Positions 9,106 to 18,208 of a stretch of DNA of 64,000 nt are shown in pieces. Location of the stretch: positions 168,684-232,683 of IMG/VR virus record IMGVR_UViG_3300044638_006750; one strand, written 5' to 3'. Position numbers and translations under genes: made by a program. Numbering within the stretch: position 1 is the first letter of the stretch; every line of letters starts with the position of its first letter. The notes below the pieces were generated by a model. That model searched no databases. It was not told the origin of the DNA and was given only the letters and a program-made list of their open reading frames with translations. Source of the stretch: a virus.

Positions 9106-9858
9106 TTAGTTACAAATTAGATTATTAATTAATAGTTTAGATAAAGGAACATCTTTATTGCAGACATACGAGTCTGAGCAATGATGTATGACACAATTGG
9201 GATCAATTAGCGAAAAACTATAGTGTAATAAATTCCTAGAATAATATCCTTGAGGAATATTATAGTAAAGCAATCCTTCAGCCGATGATTCTAATATACC
9301 CTCATGTTTGCCTGTTCCAGCATATTCTTTTGAAGCTGGACATGAAAGATATTCTTTCATCATTATTTTATCCATAATATACATTGCTTGATGATTTTCT
9401 GGTAAATTAATATAATTTGATTTGTATTTTTTAATATCTCTAATGGAGTAAGTCCTGGTTATATCTGTTAAATACCATCTGTTTTGCAAATGCTCTACCC
9501 TGATGAATCCGGGAAAAAATCTTTTATCATCTATTTCTTGTCTATGATATAACCAATAATCTATATTATTCTGATCGATAACTACATCGTCTTCTGTATA
9601 TATAAAATGTGTGTATGATGAGTCATCATAATATTTTTGCATTACTGGAATATGTTTCCACGGTAAATGGAACGGGTGTTCTAGCTCTCCAACATAATAA
9701 TATTCGGTATTTGGATTATTGCATATAACAGTTATATCTATATTATATGACGTATTTTGTAATTTATTTATCACACGTTCTAAAAATTTTTTTCTTTCTT
9801 CTCTGTAATAGAAAGTTATTACACAGGCTATTTTATCCGCCATACCAGTATCTTCCAT
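9106..9858 (-). CDS. GT-A type glycosyltransferase (putative)
   Basis: A 250-residue protein with CVITFYYREERKKF at the N-terminus, then FIYTEDDVVI (DxD equivalent) and a conserved-looking C-terminal region rich in Tyr and His. The pattern of an exposed EDD at a strand end after about 85 residues is that of GT2/GT-A enzymes. An alternative ATG at 9843 (GGAAG upstream) would shorten the overlap with the upstream gene from 26 to 11 bp and may be the true start. Specificity is unknown. Confidence 0.6.
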   Translation of the reverse strand: MEDTGMADKIACVITFYYREERKKFLERVINKLQNTSYNIDITVICNNPNTEYYYVGELEHPFHLPWKHIPVMQKYYDDSSYTHFIYTEDDVVIDQNNIDYWLYHRQEIDDKRFFPGFIRVEHLQNRWYLTDITRTYSIRDIKKYKSNYINLPENHQAMYIMDKIMMKEYLSCPASKEYAGTGKHEGILESSAEGLLYYNIPQGYYSRNLLHYSFSLIDPNCVIHHCSDSYVCNKDVPLSKLLINNLICN

Positions 9859-10720
9859 TCTCTATTTTATTAGCATTATTTGGAATCAAATGTTCTGGAA
9901 TTTCTGTAATCCAATAATCTTTTGGCTTTCCACCAGAATCAATACCAAATAGTTTTTGTATACCAGAACCCATATGTATAGCATCTATATTAAAAGAATG
10001 AATATAGTCTGTTAGAATACACCCCATTGGACCACATCCCACAAAAGCTATATCAAAACTACCTAGCAATGAATCAATTTGCTCTTTCATTATCTTTATA
10101 TCTGTTAAATAATTGTCGTGTGATCCATTATTAAAAAATGTAAAAGGAGTTTTTATTCCAATCATATTTTTTATAGTACTCATTGATGGATATATTTTTT
10201 TTAAATTACCAGAAAAATATTGATCTAGCATCAAATCAGAAAAACCATTAATAATTAATACTCTTTTATTATCTAATAATGGTAATATGGGGGTATAAAT
10301 ACACCAATAGTCTTTGTATTGATCTAGTTCTGATTTATAAATATTGATTAAATTGGTTGAGCAGACCACTTCGTTCTCGATTGCAAAATTTGTTAGTATG
10401 GTTTTATATGGTTCTTTTAGTAAAAATCCATGAATAAATATATGCCAGTATGTAGCTTTATGTATTGATTGTTGACACATATTCAAAAATTGATTATACA
10501 CATCACTATTTTTTACTGATTCAGTATCTATATCAAAATATGTTCCACCAATAGTTTTATCATAAAATCCTGTAGAACTGTATAACCAATTAATAAATTG
10601 ATTTTCTAAATCAGTAATCATTATTTTATCTATTGAATTATCATATTTTTTAGACTTTAAGAGATGTCTACAAAACATAACGGTTGTTTCTGTGTTTCCG
10701 GGTCTGGTGAGTTTTAACAT
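9833..10720 (-). CDS. GT-D (DUF1792-like) glycosyltransferase (putative)
   Basis: The C-terminal half has FDIAFVGCGPMGCILTDYI followed by AIHMGSGIQKLFGI. This resembles the GT-D fold family (DUF1792) that adds glucose to serine-rich glycoproteins, where a Gly-rich strand-loop and the G-G/S-x-x-Q-x-x-G motif bind UDP-glucose. The N-terminal TRPGNTET also fits the R-x-G-x-G/T-E start of that family. Length is 295 residues. The likely role is hexose transfer to a glycan already begun. Assignment is by motif only. Confidence 0.6.
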   Translation of the reverse strand: MLKLTRPGNTETTVMFCRHLLKSKKYDNSIDKIMITDLENQFINWLYSSTGFYDKTIGGTYFDIDTESVKNSDVYNQFLNMCQQSIHKATYWHIFIHGFLLKEPYKTILTNFAIENEVVCSTNLINIYKSELDQYKDYWCIYTPILPLLDNKRVLIINGFSDLMLDQYFSGNLKKIYPSMSTIKNMIGIKTPFTFFNNGSHDNYLTDIKIMKEQIDSLLGSFDIAFVGCGPMGCILTDYIHSFNIDAIHMGSGIQKLFGIDSGGKPKDYWITEIPEHLIPNNANKIENGRYWYGG

Positions 10721-10722
10721 AA

Positions 10723-11505
10723 TTATTTACAGTTTAATTGATATAATGATATATTGATATCTAAAATATTTGTACGCAGTGGAACCTCATGAATTTCTGC
10801 ATCATGATGGTTGTGATATATAGTAAAAGCATCTGGATGATTAATGCCAGATTTATAAAAACGATCAATAATTGGATAATAACTATAGTATCCGTTTGGT
10901 TTAACTGCCTCAGCAAATTTACGATCCCCTACTACTTCTCCTCTGAGATATCCAAATTTTTCCCATATATGTCGAGGAACGGCGAACTCTGTACAATTAA
11001 GCCAATGTACCTTTTGTATTAAATGCCAATCTTCTATATTCTTTTCAATATTTCTACATGTAGACAAAGCTGATCCGCCATAAGCTTTTTGATCATCTTT
11101 TATAAAAGATTCATATAGTGTTTCATAAAATAATAGATAGTCTTTAGCTAATACCGCATCATCTTCAGTAAAAATTACATAGTCGCTATGCTGGAAACAC
11201 TCATCAATTAAGATTTTTGCTCCTTTATATGGTCCAACATTATTATTAGATAATTTAATTATTATATTTTTATATAAGTATTTTTTCTGTTCTTTATAGC
11301 TATAAATATAGTTAATCACATGTTTATTTGCAGCATACCAATGACTCCTATTGTTATAGGACATATTATGAGTATTGTCAATAAAAAAAACAAGAGTATA
11401 TTTTTCTTTTCCTATACACTTTTCTAAAGACGCGAGCAAATCTTGAAGTGTGTCTATTTTTACAAAACACTGTATTCCTATTACGTAATTATTTTGTTGT
11501 TGCAT
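10723..11505 (-). CDS. GT-A type glycosyltransferase (GT2/GT13-like)
   Basis: A 260-residue protein beginning with a short strand (NYVIGIQCFVK). It has SNNNVGPYKGAKILIDECF (a donor-binding helix resembling the N-x-G-x-x-x-A region), YVIFTEDDAVLAKDYL as the metal-binding motif, and a C-terminal IYHNHHDAEIHE stretch that could supply a metal-binding His. The EDD motif and its context resemble GlcNAc-transferase I-like GT-A enzymes. It overlaps the RmlB-like gene by 17 bp. Confidence 0.65.
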   Translation of the reverse strand: MQQQNNYVIGIQCFVKIDTLQDLLASLEKCIGKEKYTLVFFIDNTHNMSYNNRSHWYAANKHVINYIYSYKEQKKYLYKNIIIKLSNNNVGPYKGAKILIDECFQHSDYVIFTEDDAVLAKDYLLFYETLYESFIKDDQKAYGGSALSTCRNIEKNIEDWHLIQKVHWLNCTEFAVPRHIWEKFGYLRGEVVGDRKFAEAVKPNGYYSYYPIIDRFYKSGINHPDAFTIYHNHHDAEIHEVPLRTNILDINISLYQLNCK

Positions 11506-12490
11506 AGTGGTCTAGTGTCCACGCTATAGTTTTTTTCATAGATGTATCAAAATCTACTTTTGGCTTCCAGCCCATATTAGCTAGTTTTGTTCCGTCTAGA
11601 GCATATCTACGGTCATGTCCTGGCCTGGTTTTATGAAAGTCTACATATTCTAATATTGGTGTCTTGTTCATTATATTGCCAATATATTTAACTATTTCAT
11701 CATTTTTAAATTTGGTATCACCCACTACATTATAATGTTCACCAGATATACCGTGTTCAAGTAAAAATAAAGTAGCATTTGCAGCGTTTCTAGCATGGAG
11801 CCAGTGTCTTTCTCCAACATATTCAATTTTTCCATCATCATCTATTTTGGAATGTATTGGTATGGGTAGGTCATGAACAATATGATGTATAGCTTTCGCT
11901 ATTAATTTTTCTTTATTTTGTCTTTCACCAAACATATTCATCGTATATGTTGTAATAATTGGAAGACCATATGTGACATGGTAACTGATTCCAGCAGCGC
12001 CTTGTCCGCACTTACTTCCACTATATGGATTAGACGGCCTCCATCTATCGTCCTCTTTGTAATCATAATCGTTTGGTGCGGGCCCAAAAACCTCATCTGT
12101 TAAATAATTGATAAATACTGCGTCAGGATTAGTTTTTCTATACCATTCCAGTAAATTAACTGTGCCAATTACATTATCCTCAAAAAATTGTTTTGGATGA
12201 GTAATACTTCTGTCTACATGACTATTAGCAGCAAGATGAATAATATAGTCTACTTTTCCTATGCTTTCTGAAAGATGATCTGAAATATCATATTTTAAAT
12301 CATGATACAAAAATTTAATTCTATTTTGAGAATTCTGTATATGTTTACTCATCACAAGTCTATTCATATCTCCTATGTTAGAAAGTCTACATAAGGCGAT
12401 AATATCCCAATTAGTATCGACCAGAACCTCTTCTATCATATGAGAACCAAAAAATCCTGCCGCGCCAGTAATAAGAACAGTTTTTTTCAT
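11489..12490 (-). CDS. rmlB: dTDP-glucose 4,6-dehydratase-like protein (extended SDR)
   Basis: RmlB converts dTDP-glucose to dTDP-4-keto-6-deoxyglucose, the precursor of rhamnose and other deoxysugars. The 333-residue protein has the NAD-binding GAAGFFGSH (9-17), HLAANSHVDRSI, YLTDEVFG (the Asp-Glu catalytic pair), the YSGSK Tyr-x-x-x-Lys, and the diagnostic C-terminal RPGHDRRYALD. No RmlA, RmlC or RmlD is visible in the window, so the host presumably supplies them or the keto-sugar feeds another pathway. A related NDP-hexose dehydratase cannot be excluded. Confidence 0.8.
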   Translation of the reverse strand: MKKTVLITGAAGFFGSHMIEEVLVDTNWDIIALCRLSNIGDMNRLVMSKHIQNSQNRIKFLYHDLKYDISDHLSESIGKVDYIIHLAANSHVDRSITHPKQFFEDNVIGTVNLLEWYRKTNPDAVFINYLTDEVFGPAPNDYDYKEDDRWRPSNPYSGSKCGQGAAGISYHVTYGLPIITTYTMNMFGERQNKEKLIAKAIHHIVHDLPIPIHSKIDDDGKIEYVGERHWLHARNAANATLFLLEHGISGEHYNVVGDTKFKNDEIVKYIGNIMNKTPILEYVDFHKTRPGHDRRYALDGTKLANMGWKPKVDFDTSMKKTIAWTLDHYATTK

Positions 12491-12511
12491 AGTATTAACA
12501 CCATTAAATTT

Positions 12512-13210
12512 TTAGTTGGTTGGTACGCAATATGTAAATTGTTGATTTTGATTAATATGACAAAATTCTATATCATGTTTGATAACTTTAATATTATTTT
12601 GTCGAAGCCATGTCAAGAGTCTGGTTTCTGAATTACCCGGTATAGCATTACATATATTATAGAAGTCACAATAAATTTGCATAGCTTTTGGTCTACCTAT
12701 AGCCAATCTATCACAAATGCCATCAAAATCGAATTTTTGTGGTACTATAATAGTATGATTATCCAAACCGTTTAAATTTATGTTTAATATTGGCTTATAG
12801 AAAAACAGATCTGGTCGTATTCTGATTATATAGTCAAAGGTATCAGATATTTCTGATATTAAATTATAGGCTCCTTTTACAAAATACCACTGCAACATAA
12901 AATGTTTAAATTTATCTTCATGAACAGTATTATTATTCATTTGACTATGAAATTGTGACCAACCACCTATACCATTAGGTATGCAGAACGCATGAAGGTC
13001 TTCTACTGGATCTTTTTTCCATATTTTTTTTTCTATAATTTTTTGATATTCATTAATAACAGTTTCAATATTATAATTTCCCTCTAGTATATTAAAAACA
13101 TAATTAATGTCATAGTCTTGAAAAATATCTTCAAAATATTTTTGTATAGTTGGATAACTATAGACAAAACCTCTTAATTGTCCAGAAAATAAAAATGCTA
13201 CTTTACTCAT
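12512..13210 (-). CDS. Putative glycosyltransferase-like protein
   Basis: A 232-residue protein beginning VAFLFSGQLRGF. It contains YIIRIRPDLFFYKPI, a segment in which Arg-x-Arg-Pro-Asp occupies the usual position of a donor-binding loop, and FDGICDRLAIGRPKAM, typical of poorly characterised sugar transferases of virus and bacterial polysaccharide clusters. It overlaps the next gene by 8 bp. No DxD is obvious, so the call relies on these segments and on context. Confidence 0.5.
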   Translation of the reverse strand: MSKVAFLFSGQLRGFVYSYPTIQKYFEDIFQDYDINYVFNILEGNYNIETVINEYQKIIEKKIWKKDPVEDLHAFCIPNGIGGWSQFHSQMNNNTVHEDKFKHFMLQWYFVKGAYNLISEISDTFDYIIRIRPDLFFYKPILNINLNGLDNHTIIVPQKFDFDGICDRLAIGRPKAMQIYCDFYNICNAIPGNSETRLLTWLRQNNIKVIKHDIEFCHINQNQQFTYCVPTN

Positions 13211-14126
13211 ATAATGATTGATATATTTCTATAAATTCTTTAGATCTCGTTGGTAATACGTCTTCATTATTTATTAATTTTAACGTATTTCTATATCCAA
13301 CAATTTCATTTTCTAAATTTTTAATTAAGTCCTGAGGATTTCTATCTTGATAAACAGATGCCTTATTATATATAAGAGAATTTGGAAAAACTCTTTGTAT
13401 AGTATAGGATGGCCATATGTCATCCATTCTCCCAACATGAGGAAGAACATAATAGTGTTTCATTACAGATTTATGTAAAAATGTATTTTGGCTATTAAAT
13501 GGAGATATGTTAGTGCTACAATATGGTCTGGTAATATCAAATTTAACTAGTGGTTTATATGATAGTCTACACATAGCATCTATATCTGGATCCCCATCCC
13601 ACAAATCAGCTTGAATCAATGGTTTAAGATGTGTTTTCCCTCTATATATAAAAGAATTTTTTTTCCATAAAAGCTCTATAGGAAATCCTCTGTGCCATAA
13701 ATGAGGGTAGTTTGTTACGGAAAGAGGATCGAATACGCCGCTGTCATTTTCATACAGATCACACTCTATAGTTTTATCTATATGTATGTCCGATGACCAT
13801 GAATCATATGGTATATTATCATCATCTACCGTAGCTATAATAGTATTATTAGTTTTTGATGCATATATAAATCCTATATTTCTTCTTTGAATAGAATTCC
13901 ATCCTATATTATCTGATAATTCTTTAAGAGAATATTCTTGTTCATCTGGATGTATATACTGAACAGCTTTTCCGTGTTCTTTAGCTAATTTTTGATATAG
14001 TTCATGTGGAGTTTTTTTATCTCCAACTATAAAAAATATATATTCTTTTTCTTGAGCAATTTTACAAAACTTTATAGTCGCCTCTGTTGGGCTATTGATT
14101 GTTGTGGTAACTATACTAATACTCAT
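13203..14126 (-). CDS. STELLO/DUF288-like glycosyltransferase
   Basis: The N-terminal SIVTTTINSPTEATI, the IFFIVGDKKTP segment and RRNIGFIYA followed by IIATVDDDNIP match DUF288/STELLO-type and reversibly glycosylated polypeptide-like GT-A proteins, with DDD as the metal-binding motif. The ATG at 14126 forms an ATGA junction with the upstream epimerase gene and is preferred; an in-frame ATG at 14150 would add eight residues. Neither has a clear Shine-Dalgarno sequence. The protein is 307 residues from the preferred start. Confidence 0.65.
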   Translation of the reverse strand: MSISIVTTTINSPTEATIKFCKIAQEKEYIFFIVGDKKTPHELYQKLAKEHGKAVQYIHPDEQEYSLKELSDNIGWNSIQRRNIGFIYASKTNNTIIATVDDDNIPYDSWSSDIHIDKTIECDLYENDSGVFDPLSVTNYPHLWHRGFPIELLWKKNSFIYRGKTHLKPLIQADLWDGDPDIDAMCRLSYKPLVKFDITRPYCSTNISPFNSQNTFLHKSVMKHYYVLPHVGRMDDIWPSYTIQRVFPNSLIYNKASVYQDRNPQDLIKNLENEIVGYRNTLKLINNEDVLPTRSKEFIEIYQSLYE

Positions 14127-15094
14127 TTTTGATAAACGCTTTCTAGCCATTTATATAGCTTAATAGTACCATCCTTAAGTGGGTAGTTTGGCTGCCATCC
14201 TAGTTTTTGTTTAATAAGAGTATTATCAGAATTTCTACCCTTGACACCCTCTGGACCAGGAATATTTTTAATAGTTAAATTTTTACCAGATATATCAATA
14301 ATCATTTGAGTAAAATTATTAATGCTAATCATTTCATCAGAACCTATATTCACAGGACCAGAAAAATTAGATCTGTTTAATCTAATAATGCCTTCCACAC
14401 ATTCGTCTACGTATAAAAATGACCTAGTTTGATTGCCACTACCCCAAATTTCAATAGTGGAATTATTGGGGGCTTCTAAAACTTTTCTGCATAGTGCTGC
14501 TGGAGATTTTTCCCTGCCCCCTTTGTATGTGCATTCTATACCAAAAATATTATGAAATCTAGCAACATGAATATTTAAACCAAAATTACGTTGGTATGCA
14601 AGATAAAGTCTTTCACTAAATAATTTCTCCCAGCCATACTCACTATCTGGTTCAGCAGGGTATGCTGAAGCTTCGTTGCATTTAGGATTGTCTGGATCTG
14701 TTTGATTATATGCTGGATATGCACAAGCGCTGCTACTATAGAATAAAGATCCGACGCCATATTTATGAGCATACTTTGCAACCAACAGGTTTATAGATGC
14801 GGAGTTAGTCATAACATTAGCGTCATTTTCTCCTGTAAAAATATATCCCGCGCCTCCCATATCAGCAGCTAATTGATATATTTCATCGAATGGTTTATTG
14901 TTGGAATCTAATAAAACAGCTGATACAGTATCCTCGTCTGTAAGATCCCCTATAATAAATTCATCTGCTGGACTAATAGAATAAGCAGGATGGTGAAGAT
15001 CGACACTACGAACCCATAGTCCTTCAAGCTTTAGTCTTTTGACTAAATGAGATCCTATAAATCCTCCGCCTCCTAATACTAATGCAGTTTTCAT
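14123..15094 (-). CDS. GDP-mannose 3,5-epimerase-like protein (extended SDR)
   Basis: This 323-residue protein closely follows the plant GDP-mannose 3,5-epimerase pattern: GGGGFIGSHL (8-17), LAADMGGAGYIF (75-86), the SSAC with catalytic Cys124, YGWEK with Tyr153 and Lys157, ARFHNIFG, KGGREKSPAALCRK, QTRSFLYVDECVEGI, VNIGSDEMISI and IPGPEGVKGRNSDN. The enzyme converts GDP-mannose to GDP-L-galactose or GDP-L-gulose. It would supply an unusual L-sugar donor to the surrounding glycosyltransferases. Recognition is strong because several long motifs coincide in order. Confidence 0.88.
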   Translation of the reverse strand: MKTALVLGGGGFIGSHLVKRLKLEGLWVRSVDLHHPAYSISPADEFIIGDLTDEDTVSAVLLDSNNKPFDEIYQLAADMGGAGYIFTGENDANVMTNSASINLLVAKYAHKYGVGSLFYSSSACAYPAYNQTDPDNPKCNEASAYPAEPDSEYGWEKLFSERLYLAYQRNFGLNIHVARFHNIFGIECTYKGGREKSPAALCRKVLEAPNNSTIEIWGSGNQTRSFLYVDECVEGIIRLNRSNFSGPVNIGSDEMISINNFTQMIIDISGKNLTIKNIPGPEGVKGRNSDNTLIKQKLGWQPNYPLKDGTIKLYKWLESVYQK

Positions 15095-15103
15095 TATTTT
15101 TAT

Positions 15104-15661
15104 TTACTCCTTAATTATGTACCAGCTGTGATCTAAAAAGGTTTTAAGCGAAGTATTTTTATTTAAAATAAACTCATCTATAGCTTGTTTGGTTCCTGGA
15201 TGATCTATACTGTAATCATGTCCAGCTAAAATACCACCACTTATTAGTTTTGGATACCAAACAGAAATGTCTGTTTTCACATTATCATAGTCATGATTAC
15301 CATCTATATAAACCATATCTATAGATTCATTTGCAAATCTAGAACAGGCTTTTGTTGATATGGTTTTTAACTTTTTACATCTGTTGTTTTTAATAAAATC
15401 TTCCAATCTAGCATCAAAAATTTTTTCATAGATCGGATTTTGGTTCCATGGATCGACACAATGTATAGAATGAATATTTTCAAAGCCAAGAAAAATAGTT
15501 GTGGATTCACCAAGGTGAGAACCTATTTCAACCAAATTATTAATATTGGGTTTATCTTTTAGTATACTATTTATCATACTAATTAGTCCAACAACTTGGC
15601 TAGACTCAGCATCTGACCACCAAGGGAAAAATCGTACAGACATAATATAATTAGTGTCCAT
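15104..15661 (-). CDS. Class I SAM-dependent methyltransferase (Methyltransf_24-like)
   Basis: 185 residues with LVEIGSHLGESTTIFL as the SAM-binding glycine motif, IHCVDPW as the acidic strand-2 end, IDMVYIDGNHDYDNVK, and GGILAGHDY. This set is typical of the Methyltransf_24/CmcI-like group often found in sugar clusters. It probably methylates a sugar hydroxyl. Paralogous domains occur at 21327-21992, 40052-41206 (C-terminus) and 57976-58554. Confidence 0.75.
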   Translation of the reverse strand: MDTNYIMSVRFFPWWSDAESSQVVGLISMINSILKDKPNINNLVEIGSHLGESTTIFLGFENIHSIHCVDPWNQNPIYEKIFDARLEDFIKNNRCKKLKTISTKACSRFANESIDMVYIDGNHDYDNVKTDISVWYPKLISGGILAGHDYSIDHPGTKQAIDEFILNKNTSLKTFLDHSWYIIKE

Positions 15662-15664
15662 GAT

Positions 15665-15907
15665 CTACCATTTTTCTATAGGACACTTTTGGTCGGCCCA
15701 GGCTAATTTATTTAGAAAATGTTTTTTATTTGATAAATTACAACCACATATGCCACATTGATTATTTACTCTGTCAAAATTTTCACAATATATACAAATA
15801 TTCCATCTTCGATCTATTTCAACCTGGGTTGATTTTGGAAAACCAGCCCATACATGAAACCACAAAGATTTAAGAAAGGTTGTTATTCTTAATAAGAGTA
15901 TCGACAT
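15665..15907 (-). CDS. Small Cys-rich (zinc-binding-like) protein
   Basis: 80 residues with a basic, aromatic N-terminus followed by CIYCENF and CGICGCNL, then a late Cys-Pro. The spacing suggests one zinc site. Overlaps the upstream gene by 38 bp. No function recognised; the N-terminal 30 residues could be a membrane-associated helix. Confidence 0.55.
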   Translation of the reverse strand: MSILLLRITTFLKSLWFHVWAGFPKSTQVEIDRRWNICIYCENFDRVNNQCGICGCNLSNKKHFLNKLAWADQKCPIEKW

Positions 15908-16127
15908 TTGTCTGGTTCTTTATAGGATAAAAGTTATTATCTTTATCTAGAGAATATAAGCTAGACTCCTGCACTATAGTATTAGGCTTAAACCAAGATG
16001 CACAGCCATTTTTTAGGTTTATACAATTTTTTTCGCCACTTTTTTTGAAATCTGCTGTTACAATATATAGATTATCTAAATAATTAAAGCAGTCTGCGTG
16101 TTTCAATTCCTCTATGTATTTGTCCAT
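15870..16127 (-). CDS. Hypothetical protein
   Basis: 85 residues without a recognised motif; two internal Cys residues (in GEKNCINL and NGCASW). ATG start inside the leftward operon, 10 bp after the preceding stop. Kept as real because it is in line with the operon and has few alternatives on either strand. Confidence 0.5.
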   Translation of the reverse strand: MDKYIEELKHADCFNYLDNLYIVTADFKKSGEKNCINLKNGCASWFKPNTIVQESSLYSLDKDNNFYPIKNQTNVDTLIKNNNLS

Positions 16128-16137
16128 AAATTAGATC

Positions 16138-16350
16138 TTATCGATTGTACTTTCTCAGTTGTTCTTCCCAATCCTCCCACAGTTCGTCTTGGTTCATGTC
16201 TATTTTTTTAGATTTGAATTCATTCTTGATTTTAATTTTTTTCTTGAATTCCTCATTCTCTTGTTTTTGGATTGGCAAACCCTTTTTCTTAAAAAAATTT
16301 TCTCTTCTTAAAGATTTTCTATCCTCATAATCTTTTTTATTTTTTGACAT
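16138..16350 (-). CDS. Small highly charged protein, first gene of the leftward glycan operon
   Basis: 70 residues, almost entirely charged (Lys, Glu, Asp, Arg) and probably helical or disordered. It ends with DELWEDWEEQLRKYNR. It is the promoter-proximal gene of the leftward operon. No function recognised. Confidence 0.55.
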   Translation of the reverse strand: MSKNKKDYEDRKSLRRENFFKKKGLPIQKQENEEFKKKIKIKNEFKSKKIDMNQDELWEDWEEQLRKYNR

Positions 16351-16401
16351 GACAAATCGAATTTTATCTCCCTAGCTATTGAAGTAAAGTGAACAACCAA
16401 T

Positions 16402-16429
16402 ATAGTACACCCAGACTGATGGTTGTCAA
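16402..16429 (-). promoter_or_regulatory. Sigma70-like promoter of the leftward glycan operon
   Basis: On the minus strand TTGACA (16429-16424) is followed by a 16-base spacer and TACTAT (16407-16402); TATATT lies three bases further. It points at the gene starting at 16350, about 50 bases away, and sits back to back with a plus-strand promoter. Confidence 0.6.
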
Positions 16430-16456
16430 TATCTTTTTTGTCTAGATTTTCTTTGC

Positions 16457-16486
16457 TTGACAGAGCTAAAAACGAGCTTATATATT
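16457..16486 (+). promoter_or_regulatory. Sigma70-like promoter of the rightward glycan operon
   Basis: TTGACA at 16457-16462 and TATATT at 16481-16486 with an 18-base spacer (TATATA at 16479 would give 16). It lies 63 bases before the ATG of the first plus-strand gene. The 30 bases between this and the divergent promoter could hold shared control sites; an imperfect inverted repeat (GGTAAG near 16497, CTTTACC near 16520) lies just downstream. Confidence 0.6.
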
Positions 16487-16549
16487 ATGCAGGCCCGGTA
16501 AGATAACTTATAGGGTATACTTTACCTCTAATACAATACAATCTATTAC

Positions 16550-18208
16550 ATGCATAATACAACTCTCGTTACGGGTATATGGGATCTTGGTAGGTCTGGA
16601 CTAGAAGAGGGGTGGTCAAGGAAATTTGATCATTACGTAGACCACTTCAAGAGGCTGCTAGAAGCAACAAAAGACACGAATATGTGTGTTTTTATAGATC
16701 CTGAGCACGAAAAGATAGTATGGGATGTACGAGATAAAAGCAACACAGCAGTCATTAATCAATCTGCAAAATCATTTAACAGTAGTTTTTTTCCATTTTT
16801 TGATAAAGTACAATCTATAAGAACCAATCCAGACTGGTATAATCAGGTTGGATGGCTTAAAGAAAGCACACAAGCTAAAATGGAATGGTATAATCCGATG
16901 GTTATGAGCAAAATGTTCATGCTGCATAACGCTAAATGCTATAACATATTCAATACAGACTATTATTTTTGGATAGATGGAGGTATAACTAATACTATAC
17001 ATCCTGGATATTTTTATCATGACAAAGTAATAGAAAAAATAGAACAATTAGTTAATAAATTCTTGTTCGTATGTTTTCCATATGAAACAAATAGCGAAAT
17101 ACATGGTTTTAAGATAGATGCCATGAAAAAATTCGCACAATCAGAAATTGTCAATAGGGTTGCAAGAGGAGGATTTTTTGGTGGACATAAAGAATTTATA
17201 TCATATGCAAATGATATGTATTATGGTCTTCTAAGAGACTCATTGAACGAAGGGTTGATGGGAACCGAAGAAAGTATTTTTACATTAATGACTTATCTTG
17301 ATCCTGAAGTTTTTCAGGTAGAAATGATTAATGATAATGGTTTGCTTGGTACATTTTTTGAAAATGTGAAGGACAATAAAACAGAATTAGCTAAAAGTAT
17401 TAGTCCTAAAAAAGTATCTCATAAAAATAATGATATTATAGTATATATTAATGCTTTCAATTCTCCAGAGCAACTACAAATGGTTTGCGATTCTTTTGAA
17501 AAGAACGATAAAGCCTTTTTAACAGACACTAAAATTTATCTTATTAATAATACCACAAAAGAAGAACTATTTCCTATATACGATAAAATATCAGAAAAAT
17601 ATGGTTTTACAGAAATAAGGAAAGGCAATATTGGGGTTTGTGGAGGTAGGCAACTAGCCGCCGAACACTTCGCTGAGTTGGGTGCAAAATATATGTTATT
17701 TTTTGAAGATGATATGTTGGTTGATAGTGGAGAAAATAGATATTGTAAATTTGGTTTTAGAAAAAATATTAGCAATTTATTAAAAAACTCTATCTCTATT
17801 ATGGATATAGAGAACTATGATTTTTTGAAGTTAACATTTAGTGAGTTTTATGGTAATAATTCAGAACAATGGGCGTGGCATAATGTGCCAGGAGAGAGGA
17901 AAATAGAATACTTTGGAAATATAAAAAAAAGACCACAAACAAAGTTTTCTTCTATAAAAACATTTAACGGTATTCCATATGCAGAGGGAGAGATTTACTA
18001 TTCCAACTGGCCTCATATTATATCTCAGGACGGAAACAAGAAAATGTTTCTAGACACTACATGGGCGCATCCTTTTGAACAGACATGGATGAGCCATATT
18101 TATACATTAACAAGAGAAAACCAAGTTAAGCCTGCAATTCTTTTAGCTAGTCCAATAACACATAATAGGGTGCATTTCTATGAAGCGTCAGAGAGGAAAG
18201 AAAACTGA
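16550..18208 (+). CDS. HtrL/WlaTC-type glycosyltransferase fused to a GT2-like domain
   Basis: A two-domain protein of 552 residues. Residues 1-285 resemble the WlaTC/HtrL (YibB) family: LVTGIWDLGRSG at the start, NPMVMSKMFML (matching the P-x-x-x-SK-x-x-L core), YYFWIDGGI, and ARGGFFGGHKEF. Residues about 293-552 look like a GT-A domain: IIVYINAFNSPEQL, IYLINNTT, GNIGVCGGRQLAA and MLFFEDDMLV as metal-binding motif. First gene of the plus-strand operon; it overlaps the next gene by 29 bp. Confidence 0.72.
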   Translation: MHNTTLVTGIWDLGRSGLEEGWSRKFDHYVDHFKRLLEATKDTNMCVFIDPEHEKIVWDVRDKSNTAVINQSAKSFNSSFFPFFDKVQSIRTNPDWYNQVGWLKESTQAKMEWYNPMVMSKMFMLHNAKCYNIFNTDYYFWIDGGITNTIHPGYFYHDKVIEKIEQLVNKFLFVCFPYETNSEIHGFKIDAMKKFAQSEIVNRVARGGFFGGHKEFISYANDMYYGLLRDSLNEGLMGTEESIFTLMTYLDPEVFQVEMINDNGLLGTFFENVKDNKTELAKSISPKKVSHKNNDIIVYINAFNSPEQLQMVCDSFEKNDKAFLTDTKIYLINNTTKEELFPIYDKISEKYGFTEIRKGNIGVCGGRQLAAEHFAELGAKYMLFFEDDMLVDSGENRYCKFGFRKNISNLLKNSISIMDIENYDFLKLTFSEFYGNNSEQWAWHNVPGERKIEYFGNIKKRPQTKFSSIKTFNGIPYAEGEIYYSNWPHIISQDGNKKMFLDTTWAHPFEQTWMSHIYTLTRENQVKPAILLASPITHNRVHFYEASERKEN

